A stretch of 42,321 bases of DNA from an uncultured Bacilli bacterium (GCA_944358855.1 CALVSC010000005.1:1-42321); one strand, 5' to 3'; shown: positions 26,436-35,542, numbered from the stretch's first letter. The notes: a model not told the origin generated them from the letters alone. Numbers and translations: made by a program.

Positions 26436-27107
26436 TTAAACCATATCCGTTTTAGTAGAATAATTTCCAAATTCATCATAAACAGTAATAACCGCTTTAG
26501 AAACTCTACCGGCATAAGGAGAAACATCTATAGTATTATTATAATTCTTACCAGACTCAATTTCTGTACCATCTGAATTATAAACAATATTACCACTAGC
26601 ATCATATAAAGTAAATTGATATCCCGCTAACGTAGTAGTAGAAGATGAAAATTTCAAACTTAACGTTGTTCCAGCGATAGAAGAACTATTCGTCAAAGTT
26701 GCTTTTTTCAATACACTATCACCATCAATAGTTTTTGCTGGGCACTTTAGATGTAAATAATATTGATAATCATCACCTTTTTTTATGACATATACATAAC
26801 TCTCATCAAGATAACATTCTTCTTTTCCATAATCAACAATATCACCTTTTTTAAAATATCCTGTATTTTCTAACGTCTGCAAAGAAAGTTTTCTTCTTTG
26901 ACCAGGAACAGTAGGTAAAGATGCTCTATGATCTGCAAAATATGCTTGAGCAGTTGTAACAATATTCTTTTCTGCAGTATCATAAAACATTTCTCGATTT
27001 CGATCTAACATCCAAGACACGGAAGCAATACCAACTCCCATTAAAATACCTAATATAGTTATTACAGCAAGTAACTCAACTAAAGTAAATCCACGACGAT
27101 CTAACAT
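26436..27107 (-). CDS. Type IV prepilin / pseudopilin with GFTLVE signature
   Basis: A 223-residue protein with a textbook type IV prepilin start: a short basic leader (MLDRRG) then FTLVELLAVITILGILMGVG, with Glu at position +5. The exported head (about 35-115) has AYFADHRASLP, a YVYVIKKGDDYQYYLHLKC ending and paired cysteines. The last 90 residues look like an immunoglobulin-like strand domain (SYAGRVSKAVITVYDEFG style). Prepilin peptidase would cut after Gly6. The head resembles the N-terminal exported part of the 600-residue protein at 17756-19558. No ComG-like ATPase is in the window. It is the last of three envelope genes inserted between trmR and trhP1. Confidence 0.88.
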   Translation of the reverse strand: MLDRRGFTLVELLAVITILGILMGVGIASVSWMLDRNREMFYDTAEKNIVTTAQAYFADHRASLPTVPGQRRKLSLQTLENTGYFKKGDIVDYGKEECYLDESYVYVIKKGDDYQYYLHLKCPAKTIDGDSVLKKATLTNSSSIAGTTLSLKFSSSTTTLAGYQFTLYDASGNIVYNSDGTEIESGKNYNNTIDVSPYAGRVSKAVITVYDEFGNYSTKTDMV

Positions 27108-27135
27108 TCATATCACACCCTATCCATTTAATTTT

Positions 27136-27930
27136 TTATCCCTTAGCAACTACAAATTCAAAATCTTTATCTGTAAAATAATCTTCTTCACCATAAGCAG
27201 AATAAGTAGTAAAAGGCCTAAAAGCAATCAATTTTCCCCTTCTTACATAATAAGAAACAGAATCCAAATAATTATCTACTCCTCGCCATCCCAAGAAGCA
27301 TTCATAATCACATTCCTGAGACACTATATAACCCTTATATACTTCATCATCATAAAACTCCCGAAAACCTTCTTCTATCTTACTACTAACTTCATCTTCC
27401 GTAACTGAAAACAAAGAAAGTAATTCCTGATCACTTATTAATGATCTGCTACTTAAATTAAAATTATAAGTGTGAAAAGAAACCTCAGGATAAGAAAGAT
27501 CCTCACTATATGATGTCATTCTTAATACAACTGACAACACTTCACCATTTAACTCAGAATCATATACAAGAATATTATTACTATTTTCTTTAAAGAATTC
27601 TGTCACAAAATTAGAAATCGCAGCATTTACATTCCTAGCATCTTCACTATCAATATTAATATAAGGAACTTCACAAGTAAAGCCCTTTGTATTATTAAAA
27701 CTCTGAGAAGTATATACTAAATATTCTGACCTATCTTCTTTTAAATAATTATAATTACTATAGTATTCTTGATATAAAAAATATGCAACAACTAAAACAA
27801 CCGCAATAGCTACTCCACAATAGACAAAAAATCTCTTTGAAAAAAAGTTAGAAGGAAAAGAAAAAGAACTTTTCCTACGTGGTCTTTGATTACGCATTGA
27901 ATTGTTATTTTTTGTTTCTATATCAAACAT
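27136..27930 (-). CDS. Membrane-anchored DUF3298/RsiV-like protein
   Basis: A 264-residue protein with a basic cytoplasmic start, one membrane helix (about 34-54) and an exported domain. Residues about 85-250 resemble the paired DUF4163/DUF3298 fold seen in RsiV and PdaC: EVPYINIDSEDARNVNAAIS, then a beta-rich part, then a C-terminal region that starts after LISDQELL. These domains act as lysozyme sensors or as companions of cell-wall enzymes. It lies between the NlpC/P60 fusion and the prepilin with a GGAGGAG site, so a role in tuning or localising that hydrolase is plausible but unproven. Confidence 0.7.
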   Translation of the reverse strand: MFDIETKNNNSMRNQRPRRKSSFSFPSNFFSKRFFVYCGVAIAVVLVVAYFLYQEYYSNYNYLKEDRSEYLVYTSQSFNNTKGFTCEVPYINIDSEDARNVNAAISNFVTEFFKENSNNILVYDSELNGEVLSVVLRMTSYSEDLSYPEVSFHTYNFNLSSRSLISDQELLSLFSVTEDEVSSKIEEGFREFYDDEVYKGYIVSQECDYECFLGWRGVDNYLDSVSYYVRRGKLIAFRPFTTYSAYGEEDYFTDKDFEFVVAKG

Positions 27931-27938
27931 AACTCCTC

Positions 27939-28826
27939 CTAATTAACACCCTTAATTCTCATAATACCAAGAATTGGTTTATATTTATAAGTAGAAGACA
28001 ACTTTATACCATCGGTTGGATTCGAAGCATGAATAATTTCTTCACCATTTCCTGTAAGTATCGCAACATGTCCATCATACATTACTAAATCTCCTGCCTG
28101 TGGATTATCCGTAACCAAAGTATAAGAATCTGTATCAGCCCATTGAGCGCCTGTACTTCTTTCTAATTGAATCCCAAAATGTTTAAAAACACCTTGTACA
28201 AATCCACTACAGTCTGTTGCTGTATAAGGTTTTTCACCATTCCATGTTCCACCATAATAATAAGGTTGTCCCAAGAACTCTCGAGCATAAGCAACGATTG
28301 CTCTACCAGTTGCGCTACCTTGACCAACGCCTCCTTCTTGATGAGTAATAGAAGGATCATCATAATCTTCTGCTGTAAGAATAAAGTTCTTAGCTGGTTC
28401 ATCCGTCGTAGAAACATAAGTACTATTAGCATTCTTTAAAACTTCTCGAGAAATACGTGCCGTATCCCAACAAGCGCCTAATTGAAAACTCCCTATTTCT
28501 TCCGGCACTAAACTCAAAGATAAATTTACAAGAAACGGTACTAAAAAACATAAAACAGCTGCCACAAACTTATTCATTAATTTACGGCGCTTTTTCATTC
28601 CCTCTTGTACTTCGGATTGAGAAAACAAATTCATATCCGTCATATCAGGACTAATAATTAACTGAGTAAATTGAATAGCTAATGCTACCATTAAAACAAT
28701 AGGTGCGATTAATTGAATCAAATCTAACACTTGTCTCAAGACATCTAAAAGAGTTAATAAACCATAATCAGTACAACAAGTTCCCAGTGCCTGACTACAG
28801 TCTAAAACTTGAAACAAACGACTCAT
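27939..28826 (-). CDS. VirB2-like hairpin fused to NlpC/P60 peptidoglycan hydrolase
   Basis: Start ATG 28826 (295 residues) has GAGGTGG a few bases upstream. Residues 30-110 form a two-helix membrane hairpin of the VirB2-like type (APIVLMVALAIQFTQLIISPD ... CFLVPFLVNLSL), matching the small protein at 7333-7689. Residues 175-295 are an NlpC/P60 domain with catalytic candidates Cys206 (TDCSGF), His253 (DGHVAIL) and His266 (IIHAS). Enzymes of this family cut peptide stems in peptidoglycan. The fusion suggests a hydrolase carried on a secretion-channel-type hairpin, able to open the wall for the apparatus. It begins 11 bases after trmR, inside a housekeeping operon. Confidence 0.88.
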   Translation of the reverse strand: MSRLFQVLDCSQALGTCCTDYGLLTLLDVLRQVLDLIQLIAPIVLMVALAIQFTQLIISPDMTDMNLFSQSEVQEGMKKRRKLMNKFVAAVLCFLVPFLVNLSLSLVPEEIGSFQLGACWDTARISREVLKNANSTYVSTTDEPAKNFILTAEDYDDPSITHQEGGVGQGSATGRAIVAYAREFLGQPYYYGGTWNGEKPYTATDCSGFVQGVFKHFGIQLERSTGAQWADTDSYTLVTDNPQAGDLVMYDGHVAILTGNGEEIIHASNPTDGIKLSSTYKYKPILGIMRIKGVN

Positions 28827-28837
28827 AATACCACCTC

Positions 28838-29434
28838 TCACCTTTTATTACTTACAGAAATACCATCACCAACATCATAAAATTTTGTATCATATCGTTT
28901 ATTATCTTTCAAATAAGAAATATAATTTTTAATCTTACGAACCAATCCCCTTACATCACGACTCTGAATTTCCTCTTCTTTCTTTTCTACTAATCCGTGA
29001 AACTTCAAATTATCAGTAACAATAAAACCACCACGAATTAAATTACCTTCAAACTTTTCAAAAAAACGAATATTTTGAGCTTTAGCTGCATCAATAAAAA
29101 TTAAATCAAACTCTTCATCGCCAAGTTCAACATGAAAAGCATCATCATAAATTAAAGTAATTCTATCTTCTAATTGAAATTTTTTAATGTTCTTTAATGC
29201 CTCTAAATATCTTTTCTCATCTCGTTCTACTGTCGTAACAGTAACATTTGGATCAACTAAAGCCATCATAATAGCAGAATACCCAATAGCTGTTCCAATT
29301 TCTAAAACACGATGAATATGATGTTTTAATATAAAAGTAGTTAAAAAATTAATACCATCTTCTTGCATTATAGGAACATTATGAATGTTAGCATATTCTT
29401 TTATTTCTCTAATCATAGCATGTTTATCTACCAT
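28838..29434 (-). CDS. trmR: tRNA 5-hydroxyuridine methyltransferase TrmR
   Basis: A 198-residue class I SAM-dependent O-methyltransferase. The SAM-binding motif VLEIGTAIGYSAIMMA is near 40-55, the acidic residue after it in TTVERDEKR, and the metal or catalytic Asp in LIFIDAAKAQN near 110-120. In Bacillus subtilis TrmR (YrrM) methylates 5-hydroxyuridine in tRNA to 5-methoxyuridine and is encoded next to trhP1-trhP2; here they are separated by three envelope genes. It overlaps the mltG end by 7 bases. Confidence 0.92.
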   Translation of the reverse strand: MVDKHAMIREIKEYANIHNVPIMQEDGINFLTTFILKHHIHRVLEIGTAIGYSAIMMALVDPNVTVTTVERDEKRYLEALKNIKKFQLEDRITLIYDDAFHVELGDEEFDLIFIDAAKAQNIRFFEKFEGNLIRGGFIVTDNLKFHGLVEKKEEEIQSRDVRGLVRKIKNYISYLKDNKRYDTKFYDVGDGISVSNKR

Positions 29435-30498
29435 ATCCAGTCACCTTTATCTTTAATTTCTTGTACTTTAGCATCATGCTCAGCCAAAGTATTAGAATAA
29501 TATATATTGCCATTCTTATCCGCAACAAAATATAAATACGTACTATCTGTAGGCTCTATACTAGCCTCCAAACTAGATAACGTTGGATTACAAATAGGAC
29601 CTATCGGCATCTTTCCACCCATATTACTTGCCCTTGTATTATAAGGATTAATAGTAGCAAACTGTTCAGAAGTTAAATCACTTGTCATTGGATATTGTAA
29701 AGCATAATAAGTAGTGACATCACTACCTAAATTCATACCGGCATTCAATCTATTTTCAAATATACCAGCTATCATTTTACGATTTTCTGTATTAGTACCC
29801 TCAAGCTCCAACATAGAAGCCATAGTAATATAATAATGAACATTTCCTTCGATTTGACTTCGATAATCTTCTAACTCTTTTTCCATTTCATCTAACATCG
29901 TCTCTATTATAGTAGAAACACTGACATCTTTATTTTTAAACTGATAGGTATCAGGAGCCAAATAACCATCTAATGGATAATAAATACCATCCTGTAAAAT
30001 ATCATCAGTTAAAAACCAATACTTATCTATCAACTCATCTAAATAATCACGATCATTAATAATAGATAACACTTCTTCTTCAGAATGATTAGTATTTTCT
30101 ACAATATCATCCACATAATCCGTAATTCTTTCTCCCTCTTTAAAAGTAATATTAACCGCATCAGGATGATAAGTACTACCCTTCATTAATTCATCGATAA
30201 TCTCTTCCATTGACATATCCTGCCTAAACAAATAAGTAGATGCTTGCAAATACAAATGGCTTTTTGTTTTAACCGTAATTGTAAACACAAATTCACTACG
30301 AATTAATTCTTTCTCTTTTAATATTTTGGCAACACCACTAACACCAGTACCACTTGGAATAACAACTTCTATGTCTTTATGATTATTCTTATCAACAGGA
30401 CCTGATAAAAATAAGTAGATTGCTGCTAATAAAATTAAGAAAGAACCAAATAATACTAAAAAAATTAGTAATGGTTTCGGTCTTCTTCTCACTACCAT
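29428..30498 (-). CDS. mltG: Endolytic murein transglycosylase MltG
   Basis: Start ATG 30498 (356 residues) has GGAGGGG 6 bases upstream. One N-terminal membrane helix (about 10-32) is followed by a LysM-like region and the YceG/MltG catalytic domain. The catalytic Glu lies in ASMLELEG, followed by IAGIFENRLNAGMNLGSDVTTYYAL, the family hallmark. MltG cuts nascent glycan strands and helps set their length. Order ireB-ruvX-yrzB-mltG-trmR is as in Bacillus. Confidence 0.95.
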   Translation of the reverse strand: MVVRRRPKPLLIFLVLFGSFLILLAAIYLFLSGPVDKNNHKDIEVVIPSGTGVSGVAKILKEKELIRSEFVFTITVKTKSHLYLQASTYLFRQDMSMEEIIDELMKGSTYHPDAVNITFKEGERITDYVDDIVENTNHSEEEVLSIINDRDYLDELIDKYWFLTDDILQDGIYYPLDGYLAPDTYQFKNKDVSVSTIIETMLDEMEKELEDYRSQIEGNVHYYITMASMLELEGTNTENRKMIAGIFENRLNAGMNLGSDVTTYYALQYPMTSDLTSEQFATINPYNTRASNMGGKMPIGPICNPTLSSLEASIEPTDSTYLYFVADKNGNIYYSNTLAEHDAKVQEIKDKGDWIW

Positions 30499-30511
30499 AA
30501 AATACCCCTCC

Positions 30512-30537
30512 AAAAAAACAAAGAGCTATTGCTCGTT
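30512..30537 (-). terminator. Weak terminator-like hairpin between yrzB and mltG
   Basis: Short GAGC / GCTC stem with an AATA loop around the yrzB stop, then a run of seven T. It is too short to be a full stop signal and may only attenuate. Confidence 0.3.
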
Positions 30538-30816
30538 ATTTTGATTTGCTTTCTTTTTAACTTCTTCTTGTAAAGTGGATAATATTGTCTCTATTACCTT
30601 CCACTCTTTTTCTGTTTCGATTGGTCCTAAACTACTATGAGGATCATTCGGATCATAAGTAGAAGCATAAACCTCTACATTACCATCTTTATCTTTTGTA
30701 TTATCGGTATATACAATATAGTTCTTTTGAGTCTCTTCACTTTCAAAAGTAAACAATACATCATAAACAACCTCATTACCATTTTCATCTAATAAAATAA
30801 AACTATTTTTCTTCAT
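30526..30816 (-). CDS. yrzB: DUF1292 protein (YrzB-like)
   Basis: A 96-residue soluble protein matching the DUF1292 pattern: ILLDENGNEVVYDVLFTFESEETQKNYIVYTD near the N-terminus and an acidic end. Its function is unknown even in Bacillus, but position between ruvX and mltG is widely conserved. It overlaps the ruvX stop by 14 bases. Confidence 0.88.
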   Translation of the reverse strand: MKKNSFILLDENGNEVVYDVLFTFESEETQKNYIVYTDNTKDKDGNVEVYASTYDPNDPHSSLGPIETEKEWKVIETILSTLQEEVKKKANQNNEQ

Positions 30817-31234
30817 GCTTATTTTTCTCCTTATCTAAAAAAGTCTGTAAAATAATGGTTGCCGCCACACTATCTACCACTTTCTTTCTATTCTTTCTCG
30901 AAACATCAGCATATATTAGTACATTATTAGCACTTACTGTAGAAAGCCTTTCATCTTGTAAATAAATAGGAATAGACAATACCTCTTCTAATTGTTGTTT
31001 AAACTTTAGACTAAGTTCTCCCTTAGGACCAATAGAATTATTCATATTTTTAGGAAAACCTAAAACAATTGCTCCAACTTTTAATTCTTGAACCATCTTA
31101 ACAACTTCATTTACTAGCCTAGTATATTCTTCTTGATGTCTAATTACCTGATAACTAGTCGCGATTTTCCCATCAACATCACTAATAGAAACACCTAAAG
31201 TACGACTACCTAAATCTAAACCCAAATATCTCAT
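30803..31234 (-). CDS. ruvX: Holliday junction resolvase-like RuvX (YqgF)
   Basis: A 143-residue RNase H-fold protein. The family motif LGLDLGSRTLGVSISD is at 4-19, VGAIVLGFPKNMNNS near 53-67, DERLSTV near 92-98 and a late acidic residue in KVVDSVAA near 118-125. YqgF/RuvX acts in pre-16S rRNA 5'-end maturation and possibly in junction cleavage. It overlaps ireB by four bases (ATGA). Confidence 0.95.
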   Translation of the reverse strand: MRYLGLDLGSRTLGVSISDVDGKIATSYQVIRHQEEYTRLVNEVVKMVQELKVGAIVLGFPKNMNNSIGPKGELSLKFKQQLEEVLSIPIYLQDERLSTVSANNVLIYADVSRKNRKKVVDSVAATIILQTFLDKEKNKHEEK

Positions 31235-31485
31235 CTTGACTTTTTATAAAAATCCTGTAATAAAACTTCAATTATTTTAGCTCTATCAATCTCTTGAATT
31301 TTATTACGAGCATCTTGATAACTAGAAATATATCCTGGATCTCCACTAATTAAATATCCAACAATTTGATTACTAGGATTATAACCTCTTTCTTCTAAAG
31401 AATCCCAAACTTCGCTAAGAATATCGTGTACTAATTTACTATCGATATCTACAACATTAAATAGACTAGTCTTATCTTGTGACAT
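31231..31485 (-). CDS. ireB: IreB regulatory phosphoprotein (UPF0297)
   Basis: An 84-residue protein of the IreB/YrzL family with the conserved VHDILSEVWDSLEERGYNP and GYLISGDPGYISSYQDARN segments. In Enterococcus, IreB is a substrate of a PASTA kinase and a small regulator of envelope stress. It is usually next to alaS; here a rhomboid gene lies upstream instead. It has an extended -10 promoter and is the first gene of the block. Confidence 0.95.
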   Translation of the reverse strand: MSQDKTSLFNVVDIDSKLVHDILSEVWDSLEERGYNPSNQIVGYLISGDPGYISSYQDARNKIQEIDRAKIIEVLLQDFYKKSR

Positions 31486-31512
31486 ATAATCACCTCACTA
31501 CAATATATAATT

Positions 31513-31541
31513 ATTTTAACATTGATTAATAAGGAATACAA
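31513..31541 (-). promoter_or_regulatory. ireB operon promoter
   Basis: -35 TTGTAT (31536-31541), 17-base spacer, extended -10 TGTTAAAAT with TAAAAT at 31513-31518. It lies directly after the rhomboid terminator. Confidence 0.6.
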
Positions 31542-31543
31542 CC

Positions 31544-31570
31544 CAAAAAAACATTACCGAAGTAATGTTT
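31544..31570 (-). terminator. Rhomboid gene terminator
   Basis: Stem AAACATTAC / GTAATGTTT closed by a TTCG tetraloop, then a run of T. It overlaps the stop codon of the rhomboid gene. Confidence 0.92.
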
Positions 31571-32720
31571 ACGCTGCATAAATAAATGCCATATAGATAC
31601 AAAACGCTAAAAATATAGATGTAATAATCCAACCATTTACTTGTTCAAACCAACTACTCTTATCTTTAACTCCCATCGCAATAGCACTAAGACTACCACC
31701 AATTAAACCACCTATATGAGCAAAATTATCAATACCTGTCATCATAAATCCTAAAGCAAGGTTCAACAAAATTAAAGGAATAATTTGACTCTTTACAACA
31801 TTTCCTAAATAAACACGATAATGATAACCAAAATATACTAACGCTCCCATAAGACCAAAGATAGCTCCACTGGCACCAATACTTGCTGCATTATGATTAA
31901 AGATAACAGAGAACAAAGCTCCACTAATTCCAGCTACTAAATAAATAACTAAAAACTTAAATCGTCCCATAAAATTCTCAACTTGTGTACCAATAACATA
32001 AAGTGCATAACAGTTAAATAATAAATGCAAAATACCACCATGCAAAAAGATACCAGTAAACAAACGATAAGCTTCTCCCGACCTAACAGCCGGTCCCCAA
32101 ATAGCAAAATTATTAATTAAAGTATCATACTGTCCAAATAAAACTGGAACAACATATAAAATAACATTAACAGCTATAAGCCAATAAGTAATCATAGGAA
32201 ACTTATTTTTAAACACAGCATTAATCTTTTTAGCATCTTTTTTATTATGTTCATTAATATCACTTGTAATCTTAGCAAATAAAGCAATTCCCTTTTCATT
32301 AAATTTTAATTTACGTGTTAAATCAGGAAAAACCTTCTTAATAATAGAACTCTTCTTAATATCCGCCTCAGACTTTACCTTTACACATTCTATATGTGGA
32401 ATAGCGTGAATATCTTGAGATACATTATCACTTAAATCTAAGAAAATACTTAATGTATCAATACGAAGAGTAAGTGTTTTCTTTTTGATTTTTTTTACAA
32501 TTCTTTTTGTCTTAAACATATCGAAATTAAATTGTTCATCATTATGTATATATCCAGAAACAATACGCACTACTTTATAGTCTTCATCCAGATTTTCTAG
32601 CCAAATTTCGTTTTCTACCCCTTGTAAAATAATAGGATTATAATTTTTGTCTATAATAAAATAATGAAGTAATTTCATCACAAGAACATTCTTGTCATCC
32701 ATTAAAATTTCATCGTTCAT
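31569..32720 (-). CDS. Rhomboid-family intramembrane serine protease
   Basis: A 383-residue protein. Residues 1-165 form a soluble N-terminal domain like the one seen in Bacillus YqgP. The rhomboid core starts near 178, with FLHGGILHLLFNCYAL at 225-240, catalytic Ser284 in IGASGAIFGLMGAL and catalytic His335 in NFAHIGGLIGG. Six or seven membrane segments are apparent. Rhomboids cut single-pass membrane proteins within the bilayer; the many single-helix surface proteins in this window are possible but unproven substrates. GGAGGGATTAG precedes the start. Confidence 0.93.
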   Translation of the reverse strand: MNDEILMDDKNVLVMKLLHYFIIDKNYNPIILQGVENEIWLENLDEDYKVVRIVSGYIHNDEQFNFDMFKTKRIVKKIKKKTLTLRIDTLSIFLDLSDNVSQDIHAIPHIECVKVKSEADIKKSSIIKKVFPDLTRKLKFNEKGIALFAKITSDINEHNKKDAKKINAVFKNKFPMITYWLIAVNVILYVVPVLFGQYDTLINNFAIWGPAVRSGEAYRLFTGIFLHGGILHLLFNCYALYVIGTQVENFMGRFKFLVIYLVAGISGALFSVIFNHNAASIGASGAIFGLMGALVYFGYHYRVYLGNVVKSQIIPLILLNLALGFMMTGIDNFAHIGGLIGGSLSAIAMGVKDKSSWFEQVNGWIITSIFLAFCIYMAFIYAA

Positions 32721-32745
32721 CTAATCCCTCCAAAATACTACTAAT

Positions 32746-32755
32746 ATTATATACT
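32746..32755. promoter_or_regulatory. Overlapping divergent -10 elements
   Basis: Minus-strand TATAAT (32746-32751) facing the rhomboid gene and plus-strand TATACT (32750-32755) facing tspO share bases in the 66-base gap. The -35 regions are weak on both sides, so this is tentative. Confidence 0.35.
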
Positions 32756-32786
32756 AAAACATAAAATAAAGAAAGAGGTGTTTTTT

Positions 32787-33242
32787 ATGAAAAAAATAAT
32801 AAAATTTATAATAATATTACTACCTTGGTTTTTATCATCTTTAACTCCTATAGATAAATCTTACTATCAATCTCTTAATTTACCATTCTTTGCTCCTCCA
32901 CCACTTTTCTATGCAATTATATGGACCATTCTCTACATCTTAATTGCCACAACAATTTATCAAATAACAGAAAAGAAAAAGGATATACCAACCTCATACA
33001 AGTATACCCTAATTGTAAACTATATTGCAAATCAAAGTTTTCAACCATTATTCTTTCTATTTAAGAACAACTTTTTAAGCTTTGTATCTTGTCTAATTAC
33101 GTTTATATCTTCCCTATTCTTATATAAAGAAACAAAAGAAGAAATAACAACTTACAAACTACTAATTCCATATATTCTATTTTCTTTATTTGCAACTATT
33201 TTATCACTATCTATTTATTTAATGAATTTACATACTCTCTAG
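32787..33242 (+). CDS. tspO: TspO/MBR family membrane protein
   Basis: The longest plus-strand gene. ATG 32787 (151 residues) is preferred to the GTG at 32778, because AGAGGTG sits 6 bases before it. Five hydrophobic helices are visible. The family pattern [21 protein letters not shown] lies near 30-50 and [14 protein letters not shown] near 80-95. TspO proteins bind tetrapyrroles or cholesterol-like ligands and are linked to stress responses. Its end overlaps the 3' end of the convergent kinase gene by 32 bases. Confidence 0.85.
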   Translation: MKKIIKFIIILLPWFLSSLTPIDKSYYQSLNLPFFAPPPLFYAIIWTILYILIATTIYQITEKKKDIPTSYKYTLIVNYIANQSFQPLFFLFKNNFLSFVSCLITFISSLFLYKETKEEITTYKLLIPYILFSLFATILSLSIYLMNLHTL

Positions 33243-35466
33243 CAACACTGACATATTTATCTAATGTTTTTTCAAGTAAAGAAAAATTATTTCTACAAAA
33301 ATCAATATCATTCTCTTTACTTTTTAACTCGTGTTGATAACAAATATCCGCTAACTCCATAAAACCTAAATACTTAGCATCACTTTTCATAGAATGTACC
33401 AACACAGCATAATTAGCCATGTCTTCCATATCTAAATATCCTTTTAATTCTTTATGCTTTCCATCAATTTCTTCTAAATAATCATGAAGTGTCATCTGAT
33501 ACATTTCCATATCACCCAAAAGCTCTAATGCATGTTCTAAGTCAACACCGTGATTTTTTAAATATTCCTCACCAGTTACCGGAGCCTCCTCCTCTAATAG
33601 CTCCGTATCTAAAACTTCTTCTTGTATATCTTCATCTTTCAAATTTAATATAGAAGCAAACACTCTAATCATTTCATCTTTTTCTATTGGTTTAGCTAAA
33701 TAATCATCAAAACCATCACTAATATATTTTTCTCTCATACCAGTAATAGCATTAGCTGTAAGTGCAACAACCGGCATTGAAAAATTAGGTAAAGCTTTTA
33801 ACTTTTTCAAAGTTTCAACGCCACTTAATTTAGGCATCATATCATCTAATAAAATAATATCATAGATTTCCCCTGACATTACTTTTTCTAAACAATGATA
33901 TCCACTATCAACACACTCAACATCCGCATGATATCTCTTCAACAACTTATCAGTAACTTTTAAATTTAAGGTATTGTCATCAACAACCAAAACTCTATAT
34001 CCACGTAAATTTAAATTAGCAACAGTCTTACTCTTTTCTTTTTTAATACTACACTCATCTTCAATTGGTTGATCCAAAATAATAGTAAACTTAGAACCTT
34101 CACCATAAACAGTATGGACAACCACTTTTCCTCCCATTAACTCTACTAATTGTTTTGTAATAGCTAGTCCAAGACCAGTACCTTCTACTGTAGTATTACG
34201 ATCTTCATCCAATCTTTGAAACTTCGTAAATAACTTATCAATATTTTCTTTCTTAATTCCTCTACCAGAATCCTCTACAGAAATAATTAAACGACAACGA
34301 TTTTGATTATTAACACAATTAACCTCATATCGTACAAAACCTTTATCAGTATATTTACTAGCATTACTTAATAAGTTAGTAACAACTTTCTTAATATTCG
34401 TATGATCTCCATACAAAGCCTTTGGTAAATCAGGAGCAATATAAACTTGAAAATCAAGTCCCTTCTCTACCATTCTAGGTTTAATTAACTTTGCTAAACT
34501 AGAAAACAACTCATAAGAATCATAAGGAGAATTCGTAATCTCTAGTTTTCCAGCTTCAATCTTAGAAATATCTAATATACCATTAACAAGTTCCAATAAG
34601 GTATTAGAAGCATTAATAATATCTTTCGCATTATCTTTAGCTTCATCCAAAGTATGGGCATTTTGAACACAATCGCTAAAGCCCACAATAGCATTTAAAG
34701 GTGTACGAATCTCATGAGACATACTAGATAAGAAATCTGTCTTAGCCTGATTTGCTTTATCTGCCTGTTCCTTTGCAAGCTCTAACTGATTAATCATCTT
34801 CATATCAGGATTTTCTATTGTATTATACATTAAAAAGATAAGAAACGTTTCCATAGAAGTTGCAATCGTTAAAGCTGGATTTAATCTTTGCACTACTGTT
34901 GTAATAATAATTCCTACAACAAATACAAATAAAGGTAAATAACGTTTCTTCTTAATATTACGAACATTACATATCATGGAAACAACACAAGTGACTGCAC
35001 AAAGGAAAGAAACTAAATATACTAAATTAGCAGCCATACCATAAGAGTAAGTAACGCCATTTCCAGAATGTAACTCTACTGGTAAACATAACAAAAGTAT
35101 TGCGCACAAAGCAAAAATACCAACAATAATTTTTCTTAAATTTAAATATTTACCAGGAGTAGAACTTTCGTCTATTTTAATAAATGTAACAAAAATAACA
35201 TATATACTAAATAAAAAGGCAAAACTCATCAAATATAACAAAAATAATTTATTAACAATAACAGTCCAAGTAGTAATAGAAAATATTAATAATGAATAAG
35301 TACACAATAACTCTAATAAAAGACCTATAAGATTACTAACAATTAAAATACTAAAGATACGATTTTCATAAGTATTAATATGTTTCTTAGTAAAATACAT
35401 AATATTTAACGTAATAGAATAAAACAAACTAATACAAATTAATACCACACTTACATTAACTTCCAT
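33211..35466 (-). CDS. Hybrid histidine kinase with receiver and HPt domains
   Basis: Start ATG 35466 (751 residues) has GAGGG 8 bases upstream. Residues 1-215 carry about seven membrane helices with few loops, a sensory membrane region. The HisKA domain has phospho-acceptor His251 ([10 protein letters not shown]). HATPase_c follows, with its N box near 360-372 and G boxes near 398-432 ([14 protein letters not shown]). The receiver domain at about 488-605 has acceptor Asp541 (LLDDMMP), and the HPt domain has His691 ([11 protein letters not shown]). This is a complete internal phosphorelay of the BarA/EvgS type, but no response regulator or output domain is nearby. It has its own promoter after the acyl ligase terminator. 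Confidence 0.93.
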   Translation of the reverse strand: MEVNVSVVLICISLFYSITLNIMYFTKKHINTYENRIFSILIVSNLIGLLLELLCTYSLLIFSITTWTVIVNKLFLLYLMSFAFLFSIYVIFVTFIKIDESSTPGKYLNLRKIIVGIFALCAILLLCLPVELHSGNGVTYSYGMAANLVYLVSFLCAVTCVVSMICNVRNIKKKRYLPLFVFVVGIIITTVVQRLNPALTIATSMETFLIFLMYNTIENPDMKMINQLELAKEQADKANQAKTDFLSSMSHEIRTPLNAIVGFSDCVQNAHTLDEAKDNAKDIINASNTLLELVNGILDISKIEAGKLEITNSPYDSYELFSSLAKLIKPRMVEKGLDFQVYIAPDLPKALYGDHTNIKKVVTNLLSNASKYTDKGFVRYEVNCVNNQNRCRLIISVEDSGRGIKKENIDKLFTKFQRLDEDRNTTVEGTGLGLAITKQLVELMGGKVVVHTVYGEGSKFTIILDQPIEDECSIKKEKSKTVANLNLRGYRVLVVDDNTLNLKVTDKLLKRYHADVECVDSGYHCLEKVMSGEIYDIILLDDMMPKLSGVETLKKLKALPNFSMPVVALTANAITGMREKYISDGFDDYLAKPIEKDEMIRVFASILNLKDEDIQEEVLDTELLEEEAPVTGEEYLKNHGVDLEHALELLGDMEMYQMTLHDYLEEIDGKHKELKGYLDMEDMANYAVLVHSMKSDAKYLGFMELADICYQHELKSKENDIDFCRNNFSLLEKTLDKYVSVAREYVNSLNK

Positions 35467-35487
35467 AATACACACCCTCTAGTATAA

Positions 35488-35516
35488 ATTATAGTAAACT
35501 TTAAAAAATAAGTAAA
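35488..35516 (-). promoter_or_regulatory. Histidine kinase promoter
   Basis: -35 TTTACT (35511-35516), 17-base spacer, perfect -10 TATAAT (35488-35493). The -35 abuts the U-tract of the upstream terminator. Confidence 0.6.
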
Positions 35517-35542
35517 GAAAAAAGGATGAATAACATCCTTAT
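35517..35542 (-). terminator. Acyl ligase gene terminator
   Basis: Stem AAGGATG / CATCCTT with a TTATT loop and a run of seven T, starting next to the stop codon. Confidence 0.9.
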
